A DNA stretch of 64,000 nucleotides from Hormiphora californensis (taxonomy: Eukaryota > Ctenophora > Tentaculata > Cydippida > Pleurobrachiidae). Location: positions 3,082,847 to 3,146,846 of the forward strand of contig CM035355.1 of the NCBI GenBank assembly GCA_020137815.1. The letters are read 5' to 3'. The position numbers and the translations under genes were made by a program. The notes below the pieces were generated by a model, which was given only the letters and a program-made list of their open reading frames with translations, was not told the origin of the DNA and did no database searches. Of the stretch, positions 1-12,333 are shown piece by piece. The number at the start of each line of letters is the position of its first letter. Positions within the stretch are counted from its first letter, which is position 1.

Positions 1-355
1 ATTCGTCCCGAACCGTCTAATTAGTAGCAGGATATGCGATAAGATGCACCGATTCGAAATAGGATTCGGACGTGGCTGGTATACCTTAAAAATTTTAAAA
101 CTTTTTTTTGCAAAATTTTACAGTAAGATTGCCAATGCTTTGATCGGTGCTCCCCATAAATTTTGAGAGAAAAAGTTATTTTGAAATTTTGATACTTCCT
201 CACCCGCTTAGGGTGCCCCGATTCGGCATGGTATCAAGTATCGGTTCGTTTCGAACCCGCTAATTAGACAGGATATCCAGTAAGCTGCACCGATTCGAAA
301 CACAAATCGGACGGGCCGCTATAACTTAGAAAATTTTTCACAATATTTTTGAAAA
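1..355. repeat. Two diverged tandem copies of a ~244 bp unit
   Basis: The stretch starting near base 1 (TAATTAG, AGGATAT, GCACCGATTCGAAA, TCGGACG, then an A/T-rich tail) recurs in the same order from about 246, with substitutions and small indels. The first copy may begin before the window. No coding potential is seen. Confidence 0.7.
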
Positions 356-517
356 AATTATTTTATAGTTTTCTATTTCTAATCAGAAATGATCATGCCA
401 ACAATTATACATGAACATTGCATATAATAGTTAGAGGTGTCTTTAGTTTTAGGATAGCATTTTGGGCATAAAATAGGTTTTTATGGGCCAAATATGGCTC
501 ACCTCGATTTAGTGGCA

Positions 518-569
518 CCCCGATTTAGTGGCAGGATTTTTCCCCCCCGAGGATGCCACTAAATCGGGG
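518..569. repeat. 16 bp perfect inverted repeat (hairpin)
   Basis: CCCCGATTTAGTGGCA at 518-533 is matched exactly by its reverse complement at 554-569, with a 20 bp loop. A further partial copy of the arm (CTCGATTTAGTGGCA) lies just upstream at 503-517. It looks like the relic of a small inverted-repeat element next to the tRNA gene. Confidence 0.7.
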
Positions 570-637
570 TCCGACTGTACTGGCTTGTTAGGGGACGGTG
601 TATGATATTAGGTATGCTAAATTGCAATGTCATCGTC

Positions 638-710
638 GGGGGACTAGCTCAAATGGTAGAGCGCTCGCTTAGCATGTGAGAGGTACCGGGATCAATGCCC
701 GGGTTCTCCA
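638..710 (+). tRNA. tRNA-Ala (anticodon AGC)
   Basis: The 73 nt folds as a full cloverleaf. The acceptor stem GGGGGAC pairs with GTTCTCC, followed by discriminator A. The D arm is GCTC/GAGC, the anticodon arm is CTCGC-TTAGCAT-GTGAG with anticodon AGC, and the T arm is CCGGG/CCCGG with loop ATCAATG. The G3:U70 pair, the identity element of alanyl-tRNA synthetase, is present. The internal A box (TAGCTCAAATGG) is intact. A T-rich Pol III stop follows from about 716. There is no intron and CCA is not encoded, as expected for eukaryotes. Confidence 0.96.
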
Positions 711-1021
711 GTCTGACTTTTTGCTTTTTTTGACAAACAATTTGAAACAATCCACACAGTTCACACTTCACAGCACGTCACCCATTCCAGAAATTAGCGA
801 ACTATTTAGAGAGAGTCATGGAGTTGAACTTTTTCGCTAATTTCGTTTGAGAAACACTTCCAAAACACAGAACTTTTTAACACGAAGAAAAAATAAAGCA
901 TTAAACAGATATAAAAATCAGCTATCCATCTCTCTCGCATATATATTGTCCTCGTTGAGATAATAGCCTCACCAAGTAGAGATGGGTGTGTAAAATGTAG
1001 TAGGTCACTCCTTGTCAATTT

Positions 1022-4000
1022 CTATGTTCTGGCGGCAGCAGGTTGAGCACCCGGCGTGGATGTAGCAGACTGTGGGGGATGGGATGTTAGAAGAATACAC
1101 ATGTACGGTAGAAATAAGAATTTTAAAACATTATTTTAGAACCCCACCCTTTTCGCCGCTTTCACTAAGAATTCTGAGAGCTTTGAAGCGTGGTCTGCTC
1201 TAAGAATAAGAAAGTAGAGGGAGTAGCTATTTAACTTACCGGAGTGCCGCCCCTCAGCAGAGCAGTATGTTGGGATACAAGGGTGTTATGTTGTTGTTGG
1301 TGCTGTTGTTGCTGCTGATACATCTGTGTGTATTGCTGGTAATATTGGTTTCGCAGCTCATTAGTAGGGGCATTCTGGGCCTGGGTATAAACTGTGGCGG
1401 CCTGGGAGAGAGTGGGTTAGTAATGGACAACTCTATCACCTAGCTAGATTTGTAAAATCATTGGCGCACGCTGCCCGGTTCGGAGATGACATAACAGTCT
1501 TTTGTAAGACAATTATTATCTGATGATAAACACTGATTTTAATTACCTGTTGTCCCAGTACTTGGACTTGTTGGGCAGCCTGTTGTATTTGTGTTTGCAG
1601 CTGGAGAAGGTGGGCTGTATTGTCAACAACGGGGGATGGGGCGGGTTGTTGGGGAGTTATTGGAAGGTGCTGCTGGTGGGAGATGGCTCCCATCATACCC
1701 TGGGAAAGAGGGGTGGTTAGAGAGGATCAATTATAATTATGCTTTGTTCAAACAGAAAGGAGCAAGGCAAAAACAATGTCTAATTTTTAAACCGTGCCCT
1801 GTTCCATTGACGTTCTTGGGGCGGCATTGTTCTCCGCGCGCATCGCTCTCCCTCCCGCGCACGATAAACTCCGACCACACAAAGACATGCTAGTTTTGTT
1901 GTGATTGTTGCAGAAATGTCCCACTTACTGGGGGTGGAGCGGCGGCAGCTGGTGGGGGCTGCATTGGTGGTGGTTGTATTTGGACGGGAGGCTGTTGCGC
2001 TGGATGAGCGATTGGTGCCTGTGCTTGGTACACCTAGAAGGGGAGAGGGGAGGAGGTTAGCTTGTTGTAATCACACTTGACAAGAGTCTCGACCCCCCTC
2101 CCCTTTCTACCTTACCGATGAGCAGCCCCTTCTCCCCTCTTTCTTACCTGGTTATTTTCTAACCCTACTTTAAATTTGAGAGGGTCGAACAATACAACTC
2201 TCCCCCTTCCACTCCCAGAGGAGCAGCCCCTTCCTTACCGGTTAGAGCCCAGTGTTCCCCAATTTCCCCCATTTCTTACCGGTGTAGTGGTGGGTTGTTG
2301 TGGCGGGGGCATTCCCGGCATCCCAGGGGCAGGCATCATGGGAGGGGGCATGGCACTGGCAGCTGGGTATCCGGGATGGGGTGGGTACTGGCCGGGCATC
2401 ATCGGGGGTGGCATACCTGACAGGGTAGGGGAGATATTTAGGGAAGGGGGAGCTAGGATATTGTATATATTCAAATTCAAAGGAATACACGATACAATCA
2501 TTGTAGATTTCAGATTTGTATCTAACTACAGGATCACAACAAACCAGCCATACAAGATATCTAACTACACAACTAACCGGGCATCATAGGTGGCATGCCA
2601 TGCATGGGTGGCATTGGGGGTCCACCAGGGTGTCCGGGTGGTCCATGATGACCTCCGTGGTGTCCAGGGTGGGGTGGTCCGCCATGAGGTGGTCCCCCAT
2701 GGAACCCACCTCCCATATTGTTATGAGGGGGTGGTCCCCCACCTCCACCACCACCACCAGGCTTGGGGCAGTCCCGGGCAACGTGACCAGCCACATGGCA
2801 GTTGTAGCATGTCCTTGTCTCGTTAGCTGTGAGAGAGAGGTTGGATGTTGAGAAAGAGAGATCTGAGGTTAGGAAAGGAAGCTAAATTCAAAATGTATGC
2901 TTTCTATTTCAAGCTATTATTATGTTGAATCGATTTTTTTTCAAAAAAAAATGATACATCTGATTTGTGAGAGTGTTTGGTTATAATTACCTCTCCCGAT
3001 ATTACCTCGGGCAAAAGAAGTCCTTTCTTTGGGGCAATCCCTGGCCATGTGGCCCATCTCATTGCAATTAAAACACTTCCTCCCCTCGATCCCACCTCCC
3101 ACCATGCCCCGTCCAGCGAAACCACCACCTCGTGGCATGTGGTGGTGAGGTCCTCCAGGTGGGGCCCTGTCATAGGGTTTCTGGTAGTGGGGCTTAGGTG
3201 GCATGCCCTTGTTGGGACCTAGCTCGTTCAGTCCCACACTGTTGGATTGTTGTCGGAGGGTGTGGGCTCCTGTTCGACCAGGGACACCAAATGCCAAACG
3301 TAGTGAACTATTTCTGTTGGGAGGAGGGGGAGGGAATTAGTTGTGACTTGTGGGGGGTGAGATTAGTTGAGCGGGGCCACCTAATCTAATGGGGCCATCA
3401 ACAGAAGGGAGCTGGGAGGTCGATACTTTTATCAAAGAAAATAAAAGAGATTATTTAAAGAAATATAGGGCTTACTAACTGGATTTAAGAATCCCCTTAC
3501 CCTATCTGATAATTGCTGAACATGCGCTGTGCGGTCTCCGCTGACTCGCACGTATCAAAATCAACAAACCCAAAACCTCTTGATTCACCGTTAGCTGGGT
3601 TGATAGCGATCTAAGAGAGATGAATGTGAGTTATGGGGCTGGGTGGGATATATTTAGAGATACATAATAGCACCTGTTAAACTGAGTAGTCGAATGAAAA
3701 CTGTTTAAAATCTCCCCAGTACATACACCTACCTTGATAAAGTTATTGTGTGAGAGACTTCCAGGGACCTTCCAGTTTTACTTACTTCACATAAAATATA
3801 CCCACACATACTCTTACAAAATTTAGTACAGCTAGTAGCCCCTCGGGCTTACTCCTTCATACGATATATATATGAGATAAGACAGCCTATATTGATTCCA
3901 TACAGAGTGCTTCATTCTTTCCAGAATGAACAAATCAATTATCAAGATTTCTATGTATTTCTGCTAACTTATTTCTCTCATGAGTCATGAAATTCTTATT

Positions 4001-7000
4001 GCGGGTTTGAACATAACAACAAACTTGCAATCCGCTCTTTCATTTTCACTCTCTTTTCATCTGTACCACTTTCTCATTCTTTCATTCTCAAATGCTATTT
4101 ATTTCCTCTTTTTCTCTTCATTCACTTCAAAGTGCAATCTCAAATCGGTGTAATATATTCTGCTGATTCCAAGAAAATAAATCAGATAAAGAGTGACTCG
4201 AATCACATAATCCAGTAAATGAAAATCAAAAGAAGAAAACAGTGGGGAAAGATAAAAATGCTTCGAAATCATTGCCATCTCAAAGGAAGAAGTAGTTATG
4301 AAACCAAGATCAAAATATTCGGTAAACATTGTAATAGGTCAAGTTGTTTTCTAAAATGACTTCTCACAACTTGACTTGGAAACGTGGGAATACCGTAATC
4401 TGGGGTAACTTTGTTTTGCAGGGTAACTTTGGACACTTTCAAAATTTGGCTTTAGTCCAAAATTACCAACAGATAACGAAATATTTGGCATAATTTTTGG
4501 GTGTACAAGTAATTGACCTACAAATGTCTAACTAACGGTACAATCATTTTTTTAAATTCTATGCTAATTGGCTCCTAATTAGGGGCAAACATAATTGATC
4601 TCAAAATCGCTAAAAATGTTCAAATCAAAATGGGTACCATAGATTTGACCGGGCTAATGACCGAATCAAGTTTGCTCCATAGAGTGGAAGGGTTTCGATC
4701 AAATAATTCGGGGCACCATTTTTCAAACCCGATCAATTACTTTAATTGAGACTAATAGGGGTGGCTAATGTTACCCCACCGTTTTTTGAATTTTGGGGTA
4801 ACTTTGGACGGGGTGCCAAAGTTACCCCACACTATAGGTTTTGAACTTTTGATGTCTGATGGCTGATATAACCTCTGATATATAAGATTCAGCCCACTCC
4901 ACGCCCATTTCCATCTATATATTCGATAGGTTAGTGAAAACAACTAGGATTTGGACTATTTTATGGAGCTAAATCACAGAAATCCGGCCTGAAACCCATC
5001 AAACTTCAATAATTTGGGGTTCCTCATCCATCCTGTAGCTTGTTAGATGGTATTGGCTCTCTAGGCGAGTGTGTTAGTTCTTGTAGACAATCTATACAGG
5101 AGCATGGAGATACCAAAACTCCTTTATTTAGCAAGTACCCATAAGTAGACCACTTCCTGTCTATCCAATTCAGCAAAAAGAACTAACACACTCGCCATAG
5201 AGGTTCAATACTATCTACCAAACTACAGGGTGGATGAGGGACCCCAAATTATTGAAGTTTGATGGGTTTCAGGCCGGATGTGGCAACCTCTACATCAACT
5301 CCGATTGAGCTGAAATTTTATTTGGTGGTTAGTTTCATTATTCCTCACACCCAAAAAAGTTGAGTCGAGATCAACCATTTTTTTTAAATCATGGGGCGTT
5401 TGGCTAACCCTATTGTTCTTTTTTTAATTTATTGACCCATTTAAACTCCATTTAAACATTTTATGTTCATTTATGTATCATTACAAAATGTTCGGATTTA
5501 TGTTTGTTCCAATATTACTATCGTGGGGTAACTTTGGACGGGTGTCCAAAGTTACCCCACCCTCATTCCAAAGTTACCCCATGCCCTAAAACCCCACTTA
5601 CACTAAAATACACGTTAATTAATGTAATTAAATGAAAGGGGACCAAAAATTTCACTAGTTATATCTGGTGTACTAGGTCTGGAACGGGATTATTTGGTTC
5701 AAAAATTTTCGAGTGTGGTTCTGGCAAGGAGTTATTTTAGGAGAATGCTAAAAAGTGGTACAAAGTTACCCCAACTTACGGTATATAATAGTAAGATATC
5801 TTCTTGTTATATCTCTTTTCTGACATCACAAAGAAAAAGAGCACGTTTTCAAGAATGAAGTCTTTTTCTTTGTAACAAGCTCTCCAATTGGATAGAGCAC
5901 TCTCGCAAGATCCCTTTTCTTTTCATTTCTTTTCATATATCGCTCGATTGATGTAAATTGCAACTGCTTCGCAATAAATCTGGCTCACATTATTCACTCT
6001 TGAACTATCTCCATTTTTAATACCGGATCTCATTTCAACATAAATCAGGTTACCGCCGTGGCCAGATTACTTACCATTTCAGAACACATTCTCTGGTACC
6101 AATTATCATTATATCTTCCACAACTAACTCTAAATTCTCTGCTCAAGACATAGAATAACTCATAATCTCCATTCTCAAAGATGCTCCCAAATTCTCCACT
6201 CCGCTCGCCAAATTTCTCCCCAAAATGATTAACAAACTCACTCAAAATCTCGGTAAAACTACTCACATCACAAAACAGAACTTTTCCACACTGGGAGAAC
6301 AACTCCCGGAGGACATTGGAATCGAAGAGGTCTTTAGGGATCCGGTCGATAAACAGGGTCCGGGAATGGAGATCATCGTAAGAGTTCATTGCTAGAGGAG
6401 CCCAGTCTGTCCTGACGATTCGGCCGCGGAGGAAGCGACCAGTTAGGGATTCTTTGGCATTTTTGGCGTCCTCTCGGTTCTCAAACTCAACAAATCCGCA
6501 ACCCTTCATGTAGCCCGTTTTTAGGGAACGGAGAAGGAAGGCTCTATTAACTTTTCCAAATGGTGCTAGCATATCCTGAGGACAAGTGTGTGTGTGAGGA
6601 GCAACAAGTTGAATCGGATCAATATTCAATTTGAGGTACGTGCAAAATTGGGTTTATTTGTGGAAAGTGTCACTACTCACCCAAAGTATAGCCTCATCAA
6701 TTGAGAGGGAGAGGTTTCCGAGGAAGAGGAAGTTATCAGAGGGGGCCATAACAACACCAACTTTATTCTCCTTGAATACAGCCCCATCAACCTGAATGAT
6801 AGTTAGATTTTTATTAATATTAAATCTGAAATACACCTAGTTAGAACTAGAGAGCATCGAGGCATTGTTATTTTGAATTAAATAGCTTTCTTAAACAAGT
6901 ACAGACTTTAGAGGAGAATAATGAAATAGGAAAATCACCTGAGCAATAGCTTTTTGAGCACTCTTGCTATCAACAAATGTGACTCGAGCAGTATTTCTAT

Positions 7001-7334
7001 CTGTCACTGTAACGTTACTGACTGGGAAGTCCTTGAACAAAATCTGGTGGATTTCCTGAAAAATGGTCGTTTAGCAACCAAAACCACAGGATACAAATGA
7101 GGAGGGGAGATAAGATCGACAAACCTCAGGGCTGGGATCATTTGGTAGATTTTTGATTTCAACCCGTTTTCTCTTCATGAATTCTTCCTGGCTTTGTTCG
7201 ATCAAGTTGGCCTTCTCAGCCTCTGGAGGATCAGTAGGTTTGTCATCAGCATGGTCCTCTTCACTGTTCATGACGGCTTGTGCACCCTCATGATCCCGGT
7301 GACCTCCCCTACTGGAGCGTCCGATAGGTGGCAT
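1022..7334 (-). CDS. RAVER-like RNA-binding protein with three RRMs and two CCHC zinc knuckles
   Basis: Multi-exon gene with exons near 7334-7127, 7058-6940, 6791-6681, 6575-6275, 3611-3502, 3300-2993, 2830-2580, 2415-2282, 2033-1929, 1703-1547, 1408-1241 and 1066-1022. RRM1 starts KRKRVEIKNLP. RRM2 carries FLFLGNL and GCGFVEFEN. RRM3 starts LHSRTLFIDRIP and ends ESRGFGFVDFD. This order and the linkers match vertebrate RAVER1/2 (ribonucleoprotein PTB-binding, splicing co-regulators). After RRM3 come two zinc knuckles, CFNCNEMGHMARDC and CYNCHVAGHVARDC, then Gly/His/Met/Pro-rich and Gln-rich tails ending in ...AAART-stop. Known RAVERs lack zinc knuckles, so orthology is probable rather than certain. 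The ATG at 7334 is the first in frame and sits 2 nt after an AG. A foldback element begins about 145 bp upstream. Confidence 0.82.
4391..5784. mobile_element. ~1.4 kb non-autonomous TIR element in a RAVER-like intron
   Basis: The left end TACCGTAATCTGGGGTAACT is mirrored at the right end by AGTTACCCCAACTTACGGTA, giving TIRs of about 20 bp with a few mismatches and TA at both edges (mariner-type target duplication possible). The motif GGGGTAACTTTGGAC and its complement recur inside at 4795-4830 and 5524-5582. No transposase reading frame was found. Confidence 0.7.
4982..5278. repeat. Internal ~100 bp inverted repeat
   Basis: The arm at 4982-5084 (ATCCGGCCTGAAACCCATCA through AACACACTCGCC, read from either side) is complementary to 5178-5278 with a few mismatches, around a loop of about 93 bp. 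It lies inside the TIR element and could be a second nested foldback insertion. Confidence 0.75.
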
Positions 7335-7479
7335 ACCTAATGACAATAATACTGTTGGTTGCCAATGGGACAGAAGTTATGAAATGCAGTGACCAATTCG
7401 GATTAGAGTCTGGAGACAAAAAGAGGGCAGCAAATCGGGTCGAAGAGTGGAGCGGAAATGTCCGTGAAACCAAAACAGG

Positions 7480-10400
7480 GTGTGAACTGCATGTCGTGTT
7501 TGCTAGTCGCGAGCGCGCTTGCGAGACAAGCAAACACGTCAAGGTTCATTAACAAGCATGCTGCTCAGTCATTTTAGATTTAATACACAATGTAAGGATA
7601 CCATGTAATAGGTGAGACTCTTGCCGTCACCCTCGTTCAAGTCCCGTGAAAAACGGAGCAGTACACGCAAACTGATGCCCATTTTCCTCGCGTGACCCCG
7701 ATTCAGCAGTTTGAGACACCAACTCTTTAGGGGGCCATATCTCAGGAACCAGACAAGATAGGAAAAATCGCCGTCTAACGAGGCGTACAGTTTTTAATCT
7801 AGTTTACCACTGTACCGGCCGTTTCACTCTCCGACCTAAAACAAAAATCGCAACCCCACAAAACTTCAAAATAATGAAATTCGCATCTCGCATGTCGTGT
7901 TGCATGTCGTGTCATGTTATTGACGCGCTCGCGTTCAACTCTCACACAGCAGCTGCAGAACATGGCGGGAAACATCGAGGAGTAGAGAGAGGGTCGGTGC
8001 CGAATCAAATATTTCTTGATCTTGATCTACTCCATCTCTCAGCTATCCTACCCCTCATCAACTCGATCTCTCAGCTACCCTACCCCTCATCTACTCCATC
8101 TTTCAGCTACCCTACCCCTCATCTACTCCATCTTTCAGCTACCCTACCCCTTATCTAGTCCATCTCTCATCTACCCTACTCCTCATCTACTCCATCTCTC
8201 AGCTTCCCTATTAGGGAAGCATAGAGATGGAAACGATTAGGGGTAGGGAATCCCTATCCATAATCGTTTCCATCTCTATGCTTCCCTAGCCCTCATCAAC
8301 TCCATCTTTCAGCTACCCTACCCCTAATCTAGTCCATCTCTCCGCTTCCCTACCTGCCATTTACTCCATCTCTCAGATACCCTACCTCCCATTTACTCCA
8401 TCTCTCAGCTTACCTACCTCCCATTTACTCCATCTCTCAGCTTACCTACCTCCCATTTACTCCATCTCTCAGCTTCCCTACCTCCCATTTACTCCATCTC
8501 TCAGCTACCCTACCTCCCATTCACTCCATCTCTCAGCTACCCTACCTCCCATTTACTCCATCTCTCAGCTTCCCTACCTCCCATTTAATCCATCCCTCAG
8601 CTTCCCTACCTCCCATTTACTCCATCCTTGCCTCCCATTTACTCCATCTCTCAGCTACCCTACCTCCCATTCACTCCATCTCTCAACTGCCCTACCTCCC
8701 ATTTACTCCATCTCTCAGCTGCCCTACCTCCCATTTACTCCATCTCTCAGCTACCCTACCTCCCATTTACTTCATCTCTCAGCTTCCCTACCTCCCATTT
8801 AATCCATCCCTCAGCTTCCCTACCTCCCATTTACTCCATCCTTGCCTCCCATTTACTCCATCTCTCAGCTTCCCTACCTCCCATTTACTCCATCCCTCAG
8901 CTACCCTACCTCCCATTTGATCCATCTCTCAGCTTCTCTACCTCCCATTTACTCCATCTCTCATTTATCCTAACATTCCTACCCCTGAGAGATGGAGTAA
9001 ATGGGAGGTAGGGAAGCTGAGAGATGAAGTAAATGGGAGGTAGGAAAGCTGAGAGATGGAGTAAATGGGTGGTAGGGTAGCTGAGAGATGGAGTAAATGG
9101 CAGGTAGGGAAGCTGAGAGATGGAGTAAATGTGAGGTAGGGAAACTGAGAGATGGAGTAAATGGGAGGTAGGTAAGCTGAGAGATGGAGTAAATGGGAGG
9201 TAGGTAAGCTGAGAGATGGAGTAAATGGGAGGTAAGGTAGCTGAGAGATGGAGTAAATGGGAGGTAGGGTAGCTGAGAGATGGAGTAAATGGGAGCTAGG
9301 GTAGCTGAGAGATGGAGTAAATGGGAGGTAGGGAAGCTGAGAGATGGAGTAAATGGAAGGTAAGGTAGCTGAGAGATGGAGTAAATGGGAGGTAGGGAAG
9401 CTGAGCGATGGAGTAAATGGGAGGTAGGGTAGCTGAGAGATGGAGTAAATGGGAGGTAGGGAAGCTGAGAGATGGAGTAAATGGGAGGTAGGGTAGCTGA
9501 GAGATGGAGTAAATTAGAGGTAGGGAAGCTGAGAAATGGAGTAAATGGGAGGTAGGGTAGCTGAGAGATGGAGTAAATGGGAGGTAGGGAAGCTGAGAGA
9601 TGGAGTAAATGGCAGGTAGGGAAGGTAAGCGATGGAGTAAATGGGAGGTAGGGTATCTGAGAGATGGAGTAAATGGCAGGTAGGGAAGCTGAGATATGGA
9701 GTAAATGGGAGGTAGGTAAGCTGAGAGATGGAGTAAATGGGAGGTAGGGAAGCTGAGAGATGGAGTAAATGGGAGGTAGGGTAGCTGAGAGATGGAGTAG
9801 ATGAGGAGTAGGGTAGCGGAGAGATGGACTAGATTAGGGGTAGGGTAGCTGAAAGATGGAGTTGATGAGGGCTAGGGAAGCATAGAGATGGAAACGATTA
9901 TGGATAGGGATTCCCTACCCCTAATCGTTTCCATCTCTATGCTTCCCTAATAGGGAAGCTGAGAGATGAAGTAGATGAGGAGTAGGGTAGCTGAGAGATG
10001 GACTAGATAAGGGGTAGAGTAGCTGAAAGATGGAGTAGATGAGGGGTAGGGTAGCTGAAAGATGGAGTAGATGAGGGGTAGGGTAGCTGAGAGATCGAGT
10101 TGATGAGGGGTAGGATAGCTGAGAGATGGAGTAGATCAAGATCAAGAAATATTTGATTCGGCACCGACCCTCTCTCTACTCCTCGATGTTTCCCGCCATG
10201 TTCTGCAGCTGCTGTGTGAGAGTTGAACGCGAGCGCGTCAATAACATGACACGACATGCAACACGACATGCGAGATGCGAATTTCATTATTTTGAAGTTT
10301 TGTGGGGTTGCGATTTTTGTTTTAGGTCGGAGAGTGAAACGGCCGGTACAGTGGTAAACTAGATTAAAAACTGTACGCCTCGTTAGACGGCGATTTTTCC

Positions 10401-10681
10401 TATCTTGTCTGGTTCCTGAGATATTGCCCCCTAAAGAGTTGGTGTCTCAAACTGCTGAATCGGGGTCACGCGAGGAAAATGGGCATCAGTTTGCGTGTAC
10501 TGCTCCGTTTTTCACGGGACTTGAACGAGGGTGACGGCAAGAGTCTCACCTATTACATGGTATCCTTACATTGTGTATTAAATCTAAAATGACTGAGCAG
10601 CATGCTTGTTAATGAACCTTGACGTGTTTGCTTGTCTCGCAAGCGCGCTCGCGACTAGCAAACACGACATGCAGTTCACAC
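7480..10681. mobile_element. 3.2 kb foldback element (giant palindrome)
   Basis: GTGTGAACTGCATGTCG at 7480 is matched by its complement ending at 10681, and the arms stay nearly identical inward. Translated frames at 7799-8008 and 10153-10362 are the same on opposite strands. Each arm has about 540 bp of unique DNA, then a minisatellite that flips orientation at about 8985. Long inverted ends made of tandem repeats are the hallmark of foldback (FB-type) transposons. I saw no clear target-site duplication and no transposase. The short frames inside are not genes. Confidence 0.85.
8025..10140. repeat. ~32 bp minisatellite, inverted about 8985
   Basis: Units such as TCTCAGCTTCCCTACCTCCC followed by ATTTACTCCA repeat on the plus strand from about 8025 to 8970, then as the reverse complement (CTGAGAGATGGAGTAAATGG and so on) to about 10140. 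Unit variants (GCTACCC/GCTTCCC, CATCTACTCC/CATTTACTCC) are interspersed. A short palindrome (CTTCCCTATTAGGGAAG type) interrupts both arms near 8200-8300 and 9860-9960. Confidence 0.93.
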
Positions 10682-10699
10682 TGCAAAAAGACACCTAAA

Positions 10700-11090
10700 A
10701 AAGGAACAGAATGGAACACATGCAGTTGGCAAACGTTGCTGGCCCCCGGGATAAGGCAGCGCTTTTCAACACATGCAGTTCACACCCTGCAAAAAAACAA
10801 CGCGAACGAAATTTACCGAAATTCATAGCGCGCGGCTTTGAAAAGTCTAAAATTTGGCAGCGCTTTACACGTTTTGTTTGGACTCGACTCGCGCGTTACA
10901 ATTTTTGAGTGATTTGGCGTCGTTGTTTAACTGATTTTTTTGCGTTTCTCAGCTCAGCTCCGCGTTAAAAAATCTGGGCGTTTTGAGTGTCAGCACTCAC
11001 GTGTCACTGTTTTTTAGGGTTAGGGCTAAAGTAGAGTTAGAGCTAGAGCTAGGGTCGGGGTTGGGGTTAGGGCTTGAAAATTCAAATAAT
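10700..11090. repeat. Dispersed repeat plus telomere-like degenerate tract
   Basis: 10727-10775 (TTGGCAAACGTTGCTGGCCC ... GATAAGGCAGCGCTTTTCAA) recurs at about 60201-60260. From 11017 the sequence becomes a degenerate TTAGGG-like tract (TTAGGGTTAGGGCTAAAG, GGTTGGGGTTAGGGC). A similar tract follows the second copy at 60380-60440, so the two parts belong to one dispersed family. Confidence 0.6.
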
Positions 11091-11181
11091 AATAATTTGC
11101 GCAAAAACACAGGATATTTAAAAAAATAAACCTCCTCATTAGTCATTAATAACACACCAGCTCAGCAACAAACAACATTCA

Positions 11182-11939
11182 TCAAGATTGGAATTGATCA
11201 GGCCGCCACTGCAGGATAGAGTTGTTGTTCGATTGAGATGGATACTCGATAATAGGTGGAGTATCAGGGATGAAACAAAGGTAGACACCCAGGCGTGATT
11301 TAAAATGGGAAAGTGTCGGTGCCTCCTTAACATGTCGTGGTAGAGTGTTCCACAGTTGGGGGCCCTTAACTGCAAAAGAACCCTCAAACATGGTGAGATT
11401 TGATCGTTGAGCTTCATAAGAATATCTGGGAACGATTGCTCTTGGTCCAGAACGGGGGCTCTCCACAAAGCCCATGTTGGTGGTGTTTGGTGATTCACCA
11501 TTGTATATTTTCCAGACCATTATCATAGTGTATCTCTCACGACGTCTTTGAAGTGACAGTAGACACAGGGATCGGAGTCTCTGCCAGTAGTCCAGGCCTT
11601 AAAGGCCGGCGATTTTACGAGTAAAAGCACGTTGAATATCCTCTAAACGACTGATATCGCCAATCTTGGTGGGGGACCAAAGAGTACAACAGTAGTCCAG
11701 GTGTGGACGCACCAGGGATTTGTAGAGGGTAACCATGGTGCCCCGAGAACGGGACCTGAATGCACTGAGGGTCCAGCCAGCAATACGTCTCGCCTCTGAT
11801 ATTACACGAGATATCTGGGCTGACCATGAACCGTCGGAGGAGAGAAGAACGCCAAGATCCCGAACGGTACGGGAAGGGATAATAGCTTGAGATTTCCTAT
11901 CAGATAAACTTTGAATTAGCCAAAACCGTTGAGTGGTTT
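11182..11939 (-). pseudogene. 5'-truncated LINE reverse transcriptase remnant
   Basis: Read on the minus strand, the frame gives VRDLGVLLSSDGSW, then YKSLVRPHLDYC, SRLEDIQRAFTRKIAGL, a TAA stop at about 11600, and beyond it RRRERYTMIMVWKIYNG and GPQLWNTLPRHVKEAPTLS. These are the conserved C-terminal blocks of CR1/Jockey-type LINE polyproteins, downstream of the reverse transcriptase core. The catalytic FADD region is absent (5' truncation) and the stop interrupts the frame. This is a dead copy. Confidence 0.85.
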
Positions 11940-12092
11940 AAAGTCGGATTTTTTGAAGTTGTCACCCCCAAATGACCGCGCATGTGAAATTTATCAATTT
12001 TGACGCGCACACCACACGTTAACATGTGATGTGACGCGCAAAAACATTCCGCGCACGAGAAGGGGGGTGACAACTTCAAAAAATCCGACTTT
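11940..12092. mobile_element. 153 bp MITE with ~30 bp TIRs and near-perfect 8 bp TSD
   Basis: The left end AAAGTCGGATTTTTTGAAGT (continuing to GTCACCCCC) is mirrored at the right end by its complement ending CCGACTTT. The flanks are AGTGGTTT at 11932-11939 and AGTGGTTA at 12093-12100, an 8 bp duplication with one mismatch, as left by hAT-type transposases. It is too short to code. Confidence 0.82.
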
Positions 12093-12138
12093 AGTGGTTA
12101 GAGCGAATTTAGTGTAGGGTACTTTGGGCGCCATGCAA

Positions 12139-12333
12139 TGCCGAAATCGATGAACATTCTCGGAAATGTTTAGGTTTGCACCACATTACCAGTTTCAACC
12201 AATCGCAGCGCAGAACAGCTTCAGCAAGCACATGTGACCCGCACGTATAAGGGCTGTTCGGCGCTTTGATTGGTTGAAACTGGTAACGCGATGCAGACTT
12301 GAAAATTTCCGAGAATGCTCATCGATTTCGGCA
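12139..12333. mobile_element. 195 bp inverted-repeat element
   Basis: TGCCGAAATCGATGAACATT with CTCGGAAA at the left is mirrored by TTTCCGAGAATGCTCATCGA...TTTCGGCA at the right (about 28 bp, 1 mismatch). A second inner pair (ACCAGTTTCAACCAATC / GATTGGTTGAAACTGGT) extends the fold. No target duplication is evident. Confidence 0.75.

Noticed and set aside
2176-2851. Plus-strand frames opposite the RAVER-like gene
   Set aside because: They are shadows of the Pro/Gly/Met-rich minus-strand exons, which carry the zinc knuckles and correct splice sites.
8016-9011. Frames with repeated YSISQLPYLPF-like units
   Set aside because: Translated minisatellite of the foldback element; the same sequences occur inverted in the other arm, with no start context or splice signals.
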